From: Desulfosporosinus acidiphilus SJ4
GTDB taxonomy: Bacteria; Bacillota; Desulfitobacteriia; Desulfitobacteriales; Desulfitobacteriaceae
Length of the DNA stretch: 64,000 bases
Direction: 5' to 3'
Assembly: GCF_000255115.2 (NCBI RefSeq)
Contig: NC_018068.1
Span: 4,807,977-4,871,976, forward strand
The position numbers and the translations under genes were made by a program. Below the pieces are notes generated by a model. The model had not been told where the DNA came from. It did not search any database and saw nothing but the letters and a program-made list of their open reading frames with translations. Below, piece by piece: positions 38,209 to 47,534 of this stretch; position 1 is the stretch's first letter; each line of letters opens with the position of its first letter.

Positions 38209-38658
38209 TTATACTCTCTTGCCAAGTTCTATGTCAGTAATCAAATTTATTCGCCTGGCATGTCTGCCCCCGGAAAACTCAGTTTTCAAAAAGATATCCA
38301 CAATGTCAAGGGCAAGGCCAATGCCTATAACCCGACCTCCTAAGGCTAGAACATTGGCATTATTATGTTCCCGGGCCATCCTTGCCGAAAATGTATCTGT
38401 GCAGACGGCAGAACGAATTCCCGGAAGTTTATTGGCCGCCATAGATATACCCTGTCCTGTTCCGCAACAGGCTATTCCTAAATCAGCTTCACCCTTGAGA
38501 ATGGCATTTCCTACGGCAAAACCATACAAAGGATAATCCACCGATTCATTGGAATGAGTCCCTTCATCCCGAACCTCATATCCTTGTGACTCTAGGTGAG
38601 CACGTATGGCCTCCTTAAGCTCATATCCACCGTGGTCTGCTCCCAGAACAACTCTCAC
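38209..38658 (-). CDS. rpiB: Ribose-5-phosphate isomerase B
   Basis: RpiB interconverts ribose 5-phosphate and ribulose 5-phosphate. VVLGADHGGYELKEAI at the start and the active-site Cys in IACCGTGQGISMAANK are clear. It has 149 residues. It would work with the split transketolase and transaldolase of this window in the non-oxidative pentose phosphate pathway. Confidence 0.97.
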   Translation of the reverse strand: MRVVLGADHGGYELKEAIRAHLESQGYEVRDEGTHSNESVDYPLYGFAVGNAILKGEADLGIACCGTGQGISMAANKLPGIRSAVCTDTFSARMAREHNNANVLALGGRVIGIGLALDIVDIFLKTEFSGGRHARRINLITDIELGKRV

Positions 38659-38729
38659 ATTAATTCCTCCATCTTTTCTAAATATTATTCAGTTCTACAA
38701 ATAGCAACAAAATCCCTGCAAAATAAAAA

Positions 38730-38762
38730 ACATACAAAAACTAGCGACAATGTCGCTAGTTT
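38730..38762 (-). terminator. Terminator after the ywlE-type phosphatase gene
   Basis: AAACTAGCGAC and GTCGCTAGTTT (38738-38762) form an 11-bp stem with a very small loop. The minus-strand tail is TTTTTGTATG. It separates the phosphatase from rpiB. Confidence 0.85.
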
Positions 38763-38792
38763 AAGCATCTTTCTTCTGTCTTATGCTCACCT

Positions 38793-39248
38793 CTATGGTT
38801 TCTCGGCTCCCTCATTCAAACGTTCCTTTAATAAATGTAATAACTCTTCTATTTCTAACGCTGTTCGACGATAATCGGCAACCGAGCCCATCCACGGATC
38901 TTGAATATCTCGTCTCTGCTCTCCCCATCTCCCTAAACAGCGTATTTTGGGAGCAAATTCCGGAAAACGCTGTTTGAGGCTGTTTTCCTGAGCTTGGGTC
39001 ATGGGGATAATCCAGTCTGCCTCCGTCATCAGTTCTGTACTAATTTGCTTGGAACGGTGATCCGATAAATCCAAATTTCTTTCTCTAAGAACCTCAATGG
39101 CCTGAACACTTGCCCTTTCACCCTCCCAAGCCGCTATTCCTGCCGAACCGACTTGAACCTCTTCTCCCAAAAGTTCACGGGCAAGCCTTTCGGCCATGGG
39201 ACTCCGGCAAGTATTGCCTGTGCAAATAAATAACAATTTCAACGACAT
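38793..39248 (-). CDS. ywlE: Low-molecular-weight phosphatase, YwlE type
   Basis: The P-loop is CTGNTCRSPMAE at residues 9-20; Thr at the third position, instead of the usual Ile/Leu, is the mark of protein-arginine phosphatases, which undo McsB arginine phosphorylation. The general-acid Asp is in DPWMGSVADY. It has 151 residues. It lies between mntP and rpiB, as in Bacillus. Arginine specificity is inferred from the motif; mcsB is not in the window. Confidence 0.9.
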   Translation of the reverse strand: MSLKLLFICTGNTCRSPMAERLARELLGEEVQVGSAGIAAWEGERASVQAIEVLRERNLDLSDHRSKQISTELMTEADWIIPMTQAQENSLKQRFPEFAPKIRCLGRWGEQRRDIQDPWMGSVADYRRTALEIEELLHLLKERLNEGAEKP

Positions 39249-39260
39249 AATGCCACCTCA

Positions 39261-39845
39261 TCAGAAAAGCAATTTTACGCCGATTAAGAACAAGGCTATA
39301 CCGCCTAATAATTCAGCCTTATCTCCCAAACGTGTCCCTATGATGCGGCCTAAGAACAACCCCAAACCAGTCATCAATCCGGCAATAAGACCCATTACCA
39401 TAACACTGATCAAGATATTGAAGCCAAAGGTCCCAAGCGAAAAACCGACGGTCAAGGCATCCAAACTGACGCTGGCGGCCAACACATACAGGCTCCATCC
39501 CTTATAGGAAATGTCCCTAAATAATTTTCTTTGCAGCATGGCCCTTTTAGCTTCAGCGAAGGAAAATCGTTCTACCGTAGGGCGATAGACTTTATAGAAC
39601 ACATGTCCTCCCAAACCAATAATTATCACGGCACCAATCCAGCTTGCAAATTGACCTAAAATTGCCCCTAAGGCCTGACCCAAGATCATCCCGCCTAAAG
39701 GCATCAGCACATGAAAAGCGGCTACCACTATAATTAATTTCAGCATTAAGCCTTTCCGGATTCCGGATAGGCCAATGGCCAGCGATAAAGAGAACGCATC
39801 CGTGCCTAAAGCAATTGCCACAGCAATAACCCACGCTAAATTCAA
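39261..39845 (-). CDS. mntP: Manganese efflux pump MntP
   Basis: MntP exports Mn2+. The 194-residue protein has six membrane segments and the two internal-repeat motifs with essential Asp, GTDAFSLSLAIG near residue 14 and SLDALTVGFSLG near residue 128. The start is TTG at 39845 with GGGGGG as ribosome site. That site can be trapped in a hairpin (39855-39902), see separate entry. It follows tsaC. Confidence 0.93.
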   Translation of the reverse strand: MNLAWVIAVAIALGTDAFSLSLAIGLSGIRKGLMLKLIIVVAAFHVLMPLGGMILGQALGAILGQFASWIGAVIIIGLGGHVFYKVYRPTVERFSFAEAKRAMLQRKLFRDISYKGWSLYVLAASVSLDALTVGFSLGTFGFNILISVMVMGLIAGLMTGLGLFLGRIIGTRLGDKAELLGGIALFLIGVKLLF

Positions 39846-39854
39846 TATCCTTCC

Positions 39855-39902
39855 CCCCGTTCTCCCTATGTATATGCTGAGGGAAGGGTCTCTTAGACGG
39901 GG
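39855..39902 (-). promoter_or_regulatory. Hairpin that can hide the mntP ribosome site
   Basis: On the minus strand CCCCGT (39902-39897) pairs with ACGGGG (39860-39855), and TCCCT pairs with AGGGA inside it. The ACGGGG arm overlaps the G-run that is the mntP ribosome site. It could reduce mntP translation. No yybP-ykoY manganese riboswitch core was recognised. Confidence 0.4.
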
Positions 39903-39908
39903 TTAAGC

Positions 39909-40958
39909 TTAGAGGAATTCAATCCTTTGCCCGGCCGCCTTCTGCAAGCGGTTCATAATGGCTGCCCCTAGACCGGTTTCTTCTTCCATTCCTTCTGTCA
40001 AAATCAAATCCATACCTTGTTCATCGCAAATCCGCAATCCTTCAAATAAATTTGCCGCTATTTCATGAGGCCGTTCTTTTGACCCTAAAACAAAGAGAAG
40101 ATCCGGAAGCAGATTGTGCAGTAAAGGGGCACTTTCCAGAGTGCAAAGAATCCCAACCTTTTTCAATCGAGCATGCCCGCGCTGGATTTCCAGGCCCATG
40201 CGATGTACAACACGATCTGAAGAACCTACCAGTAAAATCATCTCTCCCTGAGGAGAGTAGTGGCGGTACTTCATTCCCGGTGCTTTAGGGGCTTGGTTCT
40301 CCTTGGGAACATCTACCTCAACCTTCCCCAGGACTTCCTCCAACTGTTCCCTTGTAATACCACCCGGACGCAAAATCGTCGGTATGTCCCCACTTAAATC
40401 AAGAACCGTAGATTCTAACCCAACGGAGCAAACCCCTGCATCAAGAATCAGAGGAATTTTCCCTTTCAGATCACGCCAGACGTGACTCCCATTGGTCGGG
40501 CTTGGCTTTCCGGATAGATTGGCACTTGGTGCCGCGATAGGAAGGCCGGATTCTTCAATTAGGCGCAAGGCCACAGGATGGCTGGGCATCCGCAGCGCTA
40601 TATTCGGCAATCCGGCTGTGACGACATCCGGTATAATCGGTTTTTTTCTAAGCACCAAGGTTAAAGGTCCGGGCCAAAAATGATGAACACATAGCTCTGC
40701 TTCAGCTGTCCATCCATCGGTTAATCTATCAGCCATCTCTCGGCTGCAAATATGAACAATCAGAGGGTTATCCTGGGGTCTGCCTTTGGCAGCGAAAATC
40801 TTGGCGCACGCCGCAGCATCGAGGGCATTTGCTCCTAAGCCATAAACGGTTTCTGTTGGAAAAGCCACAAGTTCGCCTGCGCGAAGCCAATTTGCGCCTT
40901 CAGAAATCAGTTCAGGCTCCGGACATTCCCCATTAATATAGACTCGTTTTGTCTGCAT
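39909..40958 (-). CDS. tsaC: L-threonylcarbamoyladenylate synthase (TsaC/Sua5)
   Basis: This enzyme makes threonylcarbamoyl-AMP for the t6A modification of tRNAs that read ANN codons. The YrdC domain covers residues 20-210 (LVAFPTETVYGLGANA, KGRPQDNPLIVHI, APSANLSGKPSPT). A Sua5 C-terminal domain follows to residue 349, preceded by the linker APGMKYRHYSPQGE. It is 7 bp after prmC. It is ywlC in Bacillus. Confidence 0.96.
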   Translation of the reverse strand: MQTKRVYINGECPEPELISEGANWLRAGELVAFPTETVYGLGANALDAAACAKIFAAKGRPQDNPLIVHICSREMADRLTDGWTAEAELCVHHFWPGPLTLVLRKKPIIPDVVTAGLPNIALRMPSHPVALRLIEESGLPIAAPSANLSGKPSPTNGSHVWRDLKGKIPLILDAGVCSVGLESTVLDLSGDIPTILRPGGITREQLEEVLGKVEVDVPKENQAPKAPGMKYRHYSPQGEMILLVGSSDRVVHRMGLEIQRGHARLKKVGILCTLESAPLLHNLLPDLLFVLGSKERPHEIAANLFEGLRICDEQGMDLILTEGMEEETGLGAAIMNRLQKAAGQRIEFL

Positions 40959-40964
40959 TGATGC

Positions 40965-41816
40965 TCACCTCGCTAAGATCACCCGGTCTCGCCCTGCTAA
41001 ATCCGGGTACACATGAGTCGTAAAACCTTGTTCTTGAAAAATATTACAAACATCGTTTCCTTGATCCCAACCAATTTCCAGCAAAATTTTCCCATCCAGC
41101 TTTAAGAGAGTCCGAGCCTCCCCTGCCAGCCGGCGATAGAACTCCAAACCATCTTGTCCGCCTAAAAAAGCTATGGCAGGTTCCCGAAATATCTCCGGCG
41201 CACATTGAAGGTAATCAGCCTTTTTCACATAGGGAGGATTAGAGATAATCCAATCCCAACGTTCCCCTCTAATAGGGGCGACGAAGTCCCCTTCCCGCCA
41301 ATTCACTTCAACCCCTATGCTGACAGCATTCTGCCGAGCTACCTCTAGAGCCCGAGAGGAAATGTCGGTTCCCACAACCTCTGCCTTTGGACAATAATAG
41401 GCCATGGATATAGCCAGAGCACCGCTTCCTGTACAAAGATCTGCAACTTTTATTTTCTCTTCTTGCCCTTGTTGTTCCTCATCACGGACAATTCTAAGCC
41501 AGGTTTCAACCAATGTTTCGCTATCCGCACGGGGAATCAGCACCCCTTCGTCAACATAAAAGGTCAGCCCCATAAACTCCTGACATTTTAAAATATACTG
41601 AAGAGGCTCGTGTTCCGAACGCCTGGCTATCCAGTTCTTAAAAACGCGTTCCTCTTCCTTGCTTAAGGTGCGCTCCCGCTCAAAATAAAGTTTGTCCCGT
41701 GAGACCTTGAGGATTTCGGCCAGCAACATATCAGCATCAAAACGGGCATTATCAATTTTCTCCGCCAGAAGCTGCGCCTCACCCCAGCGCATTCCTTCCA
41801 GAACATTCAAGACCAC
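40965..41816 (-). CDS. prmC: Peptide chain release factor N5-glutamine methyltransferase
   Basis: PrmC methylates the Gln of the GGQ motif in release factors. The SAM-binding motif is VADLCTGSGALAISMA and the catalytic NPPY is in IISNPPYVKK. It has 283 residues. GTG at 41816 follows GGGAGG. It is 142 bp after its substrate gene prfA. Confidence 0.97.
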   Translation of the reverse strand: MVLNVLEGMRWGEAQLLAEKIDNARFDADMLLAEILKVSRDKLYFERERTLSKEEERVFKNWIARRSEHEPLQYILKCQEFMGLTFYVDEGVLIPRADSETLVETWLRIVRDEEQQGQEEKIKVADLCTGSGALAISMAYYCPKAEVVGTDISSRALEVARQNAVSIGVEVNWREGDFVAPIRGERWDWIISNPPYVKKADYLQCAPEIFREPAIAFLGGQDGLEFYRRLAGEARTLLKLDGKILLEIGWDQGNDVCNIFQEQGFTTHVYPDLAGRDRVILAR

Positions 41817-41958
41817 TAAGACCTCCCGATTCGACGCTTAATGCTCAGCATCAATTTTTTTCAATTTCTTATAATCATGTTCTCAGCAACATTTCAGTCA
41901 AACTAACCAACAAAGATAGAACTACTAAGAACCCGCTTCTGCATTGGTAATAACCGGT

Positions 41959-43029
41959 TTAAGCTATTTCGTTCTTTAATCGTTCGGCTTGATCTGAAGT
42001 AATCAGAGCTTGAATGATTTCCTCCATATCTCCTGCCAGGATTGTTTCCAGGCGATGGAGCGTAAGGCCTATCCGATGGTCCGTTACCCTTCCTTGCGGG
42101 AAATTATAAGTTCGAATGCGCTCGCTCCGGTCCCCGGTGCCAACTTGGCTTCGGCGTTCAGATGCCTGCTCACCCATAGCTTCTTCCTGAGCCTTTTCTA
42201 AAATACGAGCACGTAAAACACGTAAAGCCTTCTCTTTATTTTTAAGCTGTGATTTCTCATCTTGACAAGTCGCAATAATCCCCGTAGGTATATGGGTAAT
42301 TCTTACCGCAGATTGAGTCGTATTAACACATTGGCCTCCGGGCCCGCTGGCGCAAAAGATATCAATCCGCAAATCGTTAGGGTTAATGGAAACCTCCACT
42401 TCTTCAGCTTCAGGCAGCACGGCAACAGTGGCTGTTGAAGTATGAATTCTTCCGCCTGATTCAGTGGTAGGAATCCGCTGGACCCGGTGTACGCCACTCT
42501 CAAACTTCAGCTTGCTATAGGCCCCATTACCTTCGACAATGAAAATCACTTCTTTATAACCGCCAATATCCGTGTAACTGGCGCTTAGGACCTCTGTTCT
42601 CCAGCCTTGCCCTTCGGCATATCGCGTATACATCTTGTAGAGATCCCCTGCAAAGAGTGCCGCTTCTTCTCCGCCTGCCCCTGCACGAATTTCCATAATC
42701 ACATTTTTTTCATCATTAGGATCTTTTGGTAAGAGTAAGATTCTCATAGTCTCTTCAAGCTGTACGGATCGATTTTTTAATTCATCCCGCTCCTGTTCGG
42801 CCATCTCCTGCATCTCAGGATCAAGCTTTTCCTGCAGAAGCTTTTCCGTTTCTTCTAATTCACGCAGAACTTCTTGGTATTCTCGGAAGGCCGTAACAAG
42901 ATTTGTCATACCTGCCTGGGTTTTGGCATATTTTTGCCATTCTGTCTGATTGGAAATTATCTCTGGGTCACTGAGAAGCTCAGTAAGCTCGTCATATTTC
43001 CGTTCTATTTCATAAAGTTTCTCTAACAT
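41959..43029 (-). CDS. prfA: Peptide chain release factor 1
   Basis: RF1 reads UAA and UAG. The stop-codon motif is PTT ([14 protein letters not shown]; PxT family) and the release motif is GGQ in [20 protein letters not shown]. The residue after GGQ is Cys, where many bacteria have His, and the later DSA is QSA. The 356-residue length is normal. It is transcribed ahead of prmC. Confidence 0.98.
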   Translation of the reverse strand: MLEKLYEIERKYDELTELLSDPEIISNQTEWQKYAKTQAGMTNLVTAFREYQEVLRELEETEKLLQEKLDPEMQEMAEQERDELKNRSVQLEETMRILLLPKDPNDEKNVIMEIRAGAGGEEAALFAGDLYKMYTRYAEGQGWRTEVLSASYTDIGGYKEVIFIVEGNGAYSKLKFESGVHRVQRIPTTESGGRIHTSTATVAVLPEAEEVEVSINPNDLRIDIFCASGPGGQCVNTTQSAVRITHIPTGIIATCQDEKSQLKNKEKALRVLRARILEKAQEEAMGEQASERRSQVGTGDRSERIRTYNFPQGRVTDHRIGLTLHRLETILAGDMEEIIQALITSDQAERLKNEIA

Positions 43030-43045
43030 TATTTACACCTCAAAA

Positions 43046-43933
43046 TTACGTAAGTTCTTGACCCGAATCCAAAACACCCTTCAAAGCAGCTAAGGCAACT
43101 TCAAGCTGAGAATCATCTGGTTCACGTGTCGTTAATTTTTGGAGCATCAATCCCGGAAGAATAAGCCATCGAAACTGAGGCGATTCCAGATGCCGTGCGG
43201 AAAACTTCAGAATCTCATAAGCAAGGCCAGCAACTACAGGCATTAGCAGCACACGAGAGAGTATACGCCACCATAAAGGATGCAGACCGACAAAAGCAAA
43301 AACAAAGATGCTTACTACAACAACGATGAGCAGAAAACTCGTTCCGCATCGTGGATGGAGCCTGGAAAAAGAACGCGCGTTTTCCACGGTTAGATCTTTC
43401 CCTGCTTCATAGGTGAAAATCGCCTTATGCTCAGCCCCATGGTATTGAAAAACTCTTTGAATATCTTTAAGCCTTGAAATTATCACAATATAGATAAAAA
43501 ATACTGCTAACCGTATTGCTCCCTCTAAGATGTTTTGCCAAAAAGTCCCCGTCACCTTTCCCTGAAACAAGTGAGCCACACCTGTCGGCAAACCGACAAA
43601 CAGCAGCAGACCTAAGCCAAAAGCCAATCCAATGGTTAAGGCCAATTCCCAAAAACCAAGTTCTTCGCTTTCACCACCGTCTTCTTCCCCCATCGAACGG
43701 TTAGCCGAAAACGTTAAGGCCCGTGTCCCGACGACTAAAGAATCTATCAAGGCCACTACTCCCCGAATCAAGGGCAGTTTCCAAATTGGTTTAGTGGCCC
43801 AAGGATGGATTTTTAAACAAGTTACCTCAATCTCACCATTAGGAAGTCTGACCGCAATTGCACTCTCCCGTGGCCCGCGCATCATGACCCCTTCTATGAC
43901 GGCCTGGCCGCCATATTGGACTGGTCTATCCAT
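43046..43933 (-). CDS. YqhQ family membrane protein (DUF1385)
   Basis: This is a 295-residue membrane protein of unknown function. The N-terminus YGGQAVIEGVMMRGP is the family signature. About four membrane segments follow (residues 95-118, 140-155, 205-225 and a last one), with YHGAEHKAIFTYEAG and SRLHPRCGTSFLLIV between them. It lies 16 bp before prfA, a pairing common in clostridia. Confidence 0.92.
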   Translation of the reverse strand: MDRPVQYGGQAVIEGVMMRGPRESAIAVRLPNGEIEVTCLKIHPWATKPIWKLPLIRGVVALIDSLVVGTRALTFSANRSMGEEDGGESEELGFWELALTIGLAFGLGLLLFVGLPTGVAHLFQGKVTGTFWQNILEGAIRLAVFFIYIVIISRLKDIQRVFQYHGAEHKAIFTYEAGKDLTVENARSFSRLHPRCGTSFLLIVVVVSIFVFAFVGLHPLWWRILSRVLLMPVVAGLAYEILKFSARHLESPQFRWLILPGLMLQKLTTREPDDSQLEVALAALKGVLDSGQELT

Positions 43934-44104
43934 CCGCCGCTCTCCTCATGTAATTATTTTTCTTCGGCCATAATAAACTATGCTTTTTAAAAGTATCACG
44001 TGTCATAAGCCGTTACCAAAAAGTTCATCCGAAGGTTCTACTTTCTGCCCCGGAAACTATAGTATCCATTCATCAGTGATGCCGCTCAGCGACATGGAGG
44101 TCCG

Positions 44105-44135
44105 ATAGTGTAAAGAAAACTCGGCTTGTGCCGAG
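44105..44135 (-). terminator. Terminator-like hairpin downstream of rpmE
   Basis: CTCGGC and GCCGAG around a 4-base loop (44120-44135) are followed on the minus strand by GTTTTCTTTACAC. The tail segment TAAAGAAAACT in plus sense also occurs at 44620 in the intergenic element. The remaining part of 43934-44307 holds this and the 44255 hairpin; no gene is seen. Confidence 0.7.
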
Positions 44136-44254
44136 CTTGCGGGGGCATAAGCCATTTGTCCTTTTACGGTAATATTACTGTAGGCCAAATATCGTCGCCT
44201 CCATAGCGAGCATTGTCCGCCCCCATACTAATAAATATTTTCCAATATGCCGCA

Positions 44255-44280
44255 AAGAGCAGAGCTTGCGCTCTGCTCTT
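44255..44280 (-). terminator. Strong hairpin after rpmE
   Basis: AAGAGCAGAGC and GCTCTGCTCTT form a perfect 11-bp stem with a 4-base loop, 28 bp past the rpmE stop. There is no clear T-run, so it may be an RNA-stabilising hairpin or an imperfect terminator backed up by 44120-44135. Confidence 0.6.
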
Positions 44281-44307
44281 CGTTCAGCAACGACCGCAGG
44301 CCGTTGT

Positions 44308-44505
44308 TTACATCCCATATTTCTTTTTAAACCGATCAACCCGTCCGCCAGCATCGACAAAACGCTGTACCCCGGTATAAAAGGGATGGCATTTCGAACA
44401 AATTTCCACTTTGATATCTTTCTTAGTACTTGCTGTGTGAATGACCTCACCGCAAGCACATGTCACAGTGGTTTGTTCGTATTTCGGGTGAATTTTTTCT
44501 TTCAT
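44308..44505 (-). CDS. rpmE: 50S ribosomal protein L31
   Basis: This is the zinc-containing (C+) form of L31. The 65 residues carry Cys in TCACG and in [10 protein letters not shown], matching the zinc-binding set. [19 protein letters not shown] at the start and [12 protein letters not shown] at the end are diagnostic. In Bacillus the rho gene is its upstream neighbour; here 280 bp without a gene replace it. Confidence 0.98.
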   Translation of the reverse strand: MKEKIHPKYEQTTVTCACGEVIHTASTKKDIKVEICSKCHPFYTGVQRFVDAGGRVDRFKKKYGM

Positions 44506-44619
44506 GTCTTCACCTTCTTTCCCAGTTGGATCGAGGCGCCTTTTTGCCGCACCCGTTCATGACACGATTCCAGTCAACTCTTACTATTTTAACACAAGAA
44601 ATGTTCAAAGGTCAATAGT

Positions 44620-44702
44620 TTAAAGAAAACTTAGCTAGCCCTTGAAGACACTGTCTTCGCACGAATTAGCCCTTCTTGCAGTATACAACCAAAGGTTATA
44701 CT
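44620..44702 (-). repeat. Third copy of the intergenic element
   Basis: Read on the minus strand, the blocks are GTATAACC, TTT, GGTTGTATACTGCAAG, AAGGGCTAATTCGTG, GAAGACAGTGTCTTC and AGCTAAGTTTTCTTTA. They match 18026-18116 and the GntR leader at 1563-1678. GTATAACC and GGTT-GTATAC pair as a hairpin and GAAGACAGTGTCTTC is itself palindromic. It lies 84 bp past the glpX stop and 115 bp before the rpmE start. Confidence 0.6.
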
Positions 44703-44785
44703 TTCTGATCGTATTACAAAACCGCTGCAGCCCAAAGGGCAATATCCGACAGTTATTGAGGTATCTTCTCCTAACTTGAAATGAA

Positions 44786-45772
44786 TTATACGTTTGTATC
44801 AAGACAGCCTTTCATGGCATATTGAGGTTTCTTGTCAAAACGATGCCGGGCTTCGATAAAACGAACGGTCCCCGACTTTCCTCGAATGACAACTGTATGG
44901 GTTAAAGCACCTTTTGGAGTAAAAGTCACCCCTCGTAAAAGTGAGCCCTCTGTGATTCCCGTTGCTGCGAAAAAGACATCGTCACTTCTCACTAAATCAT
45001 CCATTGTCAATAATTTGTGAACATCTTCAATCCCCAAAGCCTTTGCCCGGGCGACATCCTCTTCATTTTCCGGCCACAAGCGTCCTTGCATCTCTCCGCC
45101 CATGCAGCGCAAAGCAGCAGCAGCGAGAACCCCTTCCGGTGCTCCGCCGATTCCCATCATCATATCAACACCTGTATCTTCAAAAGCACAGGCAACAGCC
45201 GGAGAAACATCTCCATCAGTTATGAGGCGTACTCTTGCACCGCAATTGCGCACTTCTTGAATTAATTTTTGATGGCGGGGGCGATCTAAGATAACAACCG
45301 TCATTTCAGCCATACTCTTTCCCAAAGCTTTCGCTACATTGGCGACATTCTCCGCCACAGGTGCATCAATATTAATTTTTCCTGCAGCTGCTGGCCCAAC
45401 CGCAATTTTGTCCATGTACATATCCGGAGCATGCAATAAACACCCTTTCGAAGCAATAGCCACAACAGCAATCGCTCCGGCAACCCCTTTGGCTACAATA
45501 TTTGTCCCTTCCAGAGGGTCTACAGCAACATCCAATTCCGGGCTTTCTCCATTACCCACGCGTTCTCCGATATAAAGCATGGGGGCTTCATCCATTTCCC
45601 CTTCACCGATTACTACTGTCCCATCCATATGAATCGTGTCAAATACCGCCCGCATTGCTTCAACCGCAGCGTTGTCCGCAGCTTCTTTATCCCCTAATCC
45701 TACCCATCTCGCCGATGCCAAGGCCGCAGCTTCAGTTACCCTTGCAAATTCCATGGTAAGTTCACGTTCCAT
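44786..45772 (-). CDS. glpX: Fructose-1,6-bisphosphatase class II
   Basis: GlpX hydrolyses fructose 1,6-bisphosphate in gluconeogenesis. The 328 residues contain GEGEMDEAPMLYIGE, DPLEGTN (metal-binding Asp/Glu set) and GIGGAPEGVLAAAALRCMGG, all family signatures. ATG at 45772 follows AAAAAGGGGG. It follows a transaldolase gene, as in Bacillus. Confidence 0.97.
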   Translation of the reverse strand: MERELTMEFARVTEAAALASARWVGLGDKEAADNAAVEAMRAVFDTIHMDGTVVIGEGEMDEAPMLYIGERVGNGESPELDVAVDPLEGTNIVAKGVAGAIAVVAIASKGCLLHAPDMYMDKIAVGPAAAGKINIDAPVAENVANVAKALGKSMAEMTVVILDRPRHQKLIQEVRNCGARVRLITDGDVSPAVACAFEDTGVDMMMGIGGAPEGVLAAAALRCMGGEMQGRLWPENEEDVARAKALGIEDVHKLLTMDDLVRSDDVFFAATGITEGSLLRGVTFTPKGALTHTVVIRGKSGTVRFIEARHRFDKKPQYAMKGCLDTNV

Positions 45773-45944
45773 TTAAATAGCCCCCTTTTAATAATCCCCG
45801 AAATCTTCGTTAGTTATAATATTCGAAGTCCTGTACGCTTGCCCAAACTTCCAATATGTATCACATTTATGCTCTTGCGTTTTATTGTGACATACTTTTA
45901 GGGGCTTTTCAACCACTACATGCCAGAAGATTAAGGCAAAGTTA

Positions 45945-45992
45945 TACAAAAATGTTGGCATCAGCCAATCATCATTCGATTAGCTGATGCCA
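45945..45992 (-). terminator. Terminator after the transaldolase gene
   Basis: TGGCATCAGC at 45956-45965 pairs with GCTGATGCCA at 45983-45992. The minus-strand tail is ACATTTTTG. It isolates glpX from the transaldolase gene. Confidence 0.8.
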
Positions 45993-46038
45993 CATCTTAC
46001 TTTTTTGAGATCAATTCTGGAATTTTAGCCTAAACCAC

Positions 46039-46683
46039 TTAAGCCTTAAGTTTTTTCCAATCCGCCATAAATTTATCAATCCCTGCATCCGTCAGCGGGT
46101 GCCGGAACAACTGCCTCAAGACGGAGAAGGGCACCGTAGCATAATCTGCTCCTAACTTTGCAGCTTCTGTAACATGGATCGGATTACGAATACTTGCGGC
46201 AATCACTTTCGTATCTATGTCATGTACTTGGAAAATCTCACACAAATCAGCCACCAAGTTAAGTCCATTCTCACCTATATCATCAAGCCGTCCCAAAAAA
46301 GGACTTACATAGGTTGCTCCGGCTCTGGCTGCCAACAAACCCTGATTCGCGGAAAAAATAAGCGTGACATTCGTTTTTATGTTCTCGGCGCTAAGGGTCT
46401 TCACGGCCTTGAGGCCGTCCTCAGTCATGGGAATTTTAACAACAATATTCTTATGAATCGCTGCCAGATCACGAGCTTCCTTAAGCATGCCTTCGTAGTC
46501 AAGCGCGATAACCTCAGCACTGATCGGTCCGTCAATAATTTCAGTCACTGTATGCAGCAGTTCGTAAAAGTCTTTTCCTTCCTTAGCCACTAAACTCGGG
46601 TTAGTTGTAAGCCCTGCGATCACGCCCATGTCCCAAGCTTTTTTAATTTCATCCAAATTCGCTGTATCTAAAAAAAATTGCAT
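46039..46683 (-). CDS. tal: Transaldolase (TalC/FSA-like, short type)
   Basis: Transaldolase moves a dihydroxyacetone unit between sugar phosphates in the pentose phosphate pathway. From ATG at 46683 the product has 214 residues, the short type. The Schiff-base Lys83 is in VVKIPMT, and the family block runs [31 protein letters not shown]. It lies upstream of glpX, as ywjH in Bacillus. Confidence 0.95.
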   Translation of the reverse strand: MQFFLDTANLDEIKKAWDMGVIAGLTTNPSLVAKEGKDFYELLHTVTEIIDGPISAEVIALDYEGMLKEARDLAAIHKNIVVKIPMTEDGLKAVKTLSAENIKTNVTLIFSANQGLLAARAGATYVSPFLGRLDDIGENGLNLVADLCEIFQVHDIDTKVIAASIRNPIHVTEAAKLGADYATVPFSVLRQLFRHPLTDAGIDKFMADWKKLKA

Positions 46684-46847
46684 ACTACACCGCCTTCTTA
46701 CAAGATTAAGCTTTCTTACTGCCAAGACCTACTTGAGAATTATTTCTCAGACAGTTTCCCGAGCCGATCCGAGCATTTTACGAGGATCTTATCTCTTTAG
46801 GATTTTCCTCCGAAGATTTTCAGAATTCTTCTCAAAATCCCGCGAGA

Positions 46848-47534
46848 CTAACGCCACTTTTCTTCCTCCTTATTTGTTTTAGAAAGAGGCTGCCCACGTA
46901 AAGGGCTGTTAATTCTCCAAGTCTTATTTTCTTCCAAATACATTGAGTTTATGCCTTCAACTTGTCGAACATTATCCGAGCTGTCTGCATAAATAACTCC
47001 CACAGCCTCACAGCATTCACAGTATAGTTCAATTCGATCAGGTAACAACTCAAACGATAATTGATGATTGCCGCAAGCGCAGCCCAAATCTCCTTGCTTG
47101 GCTAAAGAATGAAGATGATCTAAAATCCGAAGCATAACTTCTGGGTTTTCAAATTCTTCTTGATAACCCAGTTCCACAGCCAATTCCCCAATGGATTTTT
47201 CACGTTCATGACATGCCTGTGTAACTTTCTGCTTGGGGCCAATATATCCTACGGAAGCCTCCACTGTAGGACAAACCAGAGGCAAAGCCTCTTTTCCCCA
47301 AATGGCACGACGGTTTAATTTTAAATAATGAGTCTGCCCACAGTAAGCGCAAGCATAACTGATATTGAACTGTTGACGGTTCCGGCTGGCTACTGAAATC
47401 AATTGCAAACCGCAACCACAATGCAGATTCTTTCGTCCTTGTTGAGAAAATGCAAAGAGAGAGAGGGCATGAAATTCTAGCTCCCCACATTTGGGACACT
47501 GAATTGCTATGGTCGAGTTCGTTGTTAGAATCAT
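46848..47534 (-). CDS. Cysteine-rich protein of unknown function
   Basis: I do not recognise this 228-residue protein. It has several cysteine pairs: CPKC near residue 13, CGCG near 39, CAYC near 62, CACG near 152 and CECC near 172, enough for two or more zinc sites. Residues 111-135 are helical and acidic. ATG at 47534 follows AGAGGTGGG. It stands where ywjG and fbaA would be in Bacillus, between spo0F and transaldolase, but it does not look like either. A role linked to sporulation control is only suggested by position. Confidence 0.75.
   Translation of the reverse strand: MILTTNSTIAIQCPKCGELEFHALSLFAFSQQGRKNLHCGCGLQLISVASRNRQQFNISYACAYCGQTHYLKLNRRAIWGKEALPLVCPTVEASVGYIGPKQKVTQACHEREKSIGELAVELGYQEEFENPEVMLRILDHLHSLAKQGDLGCACGNHQLSFELLPDRIELYCECCEAVGVIYADSSDNVRQVEGINSMYLEENKTWRINSPLRGQPLSKTNKEEEKWR

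Noticed and set aside
44175-44459. Minus-strand 94-residue frame overlapping rpmE
   Set aside because: It reads rpmE in another frame and passes through the rpmE hairpin; the L31 frame is clearly the real one.
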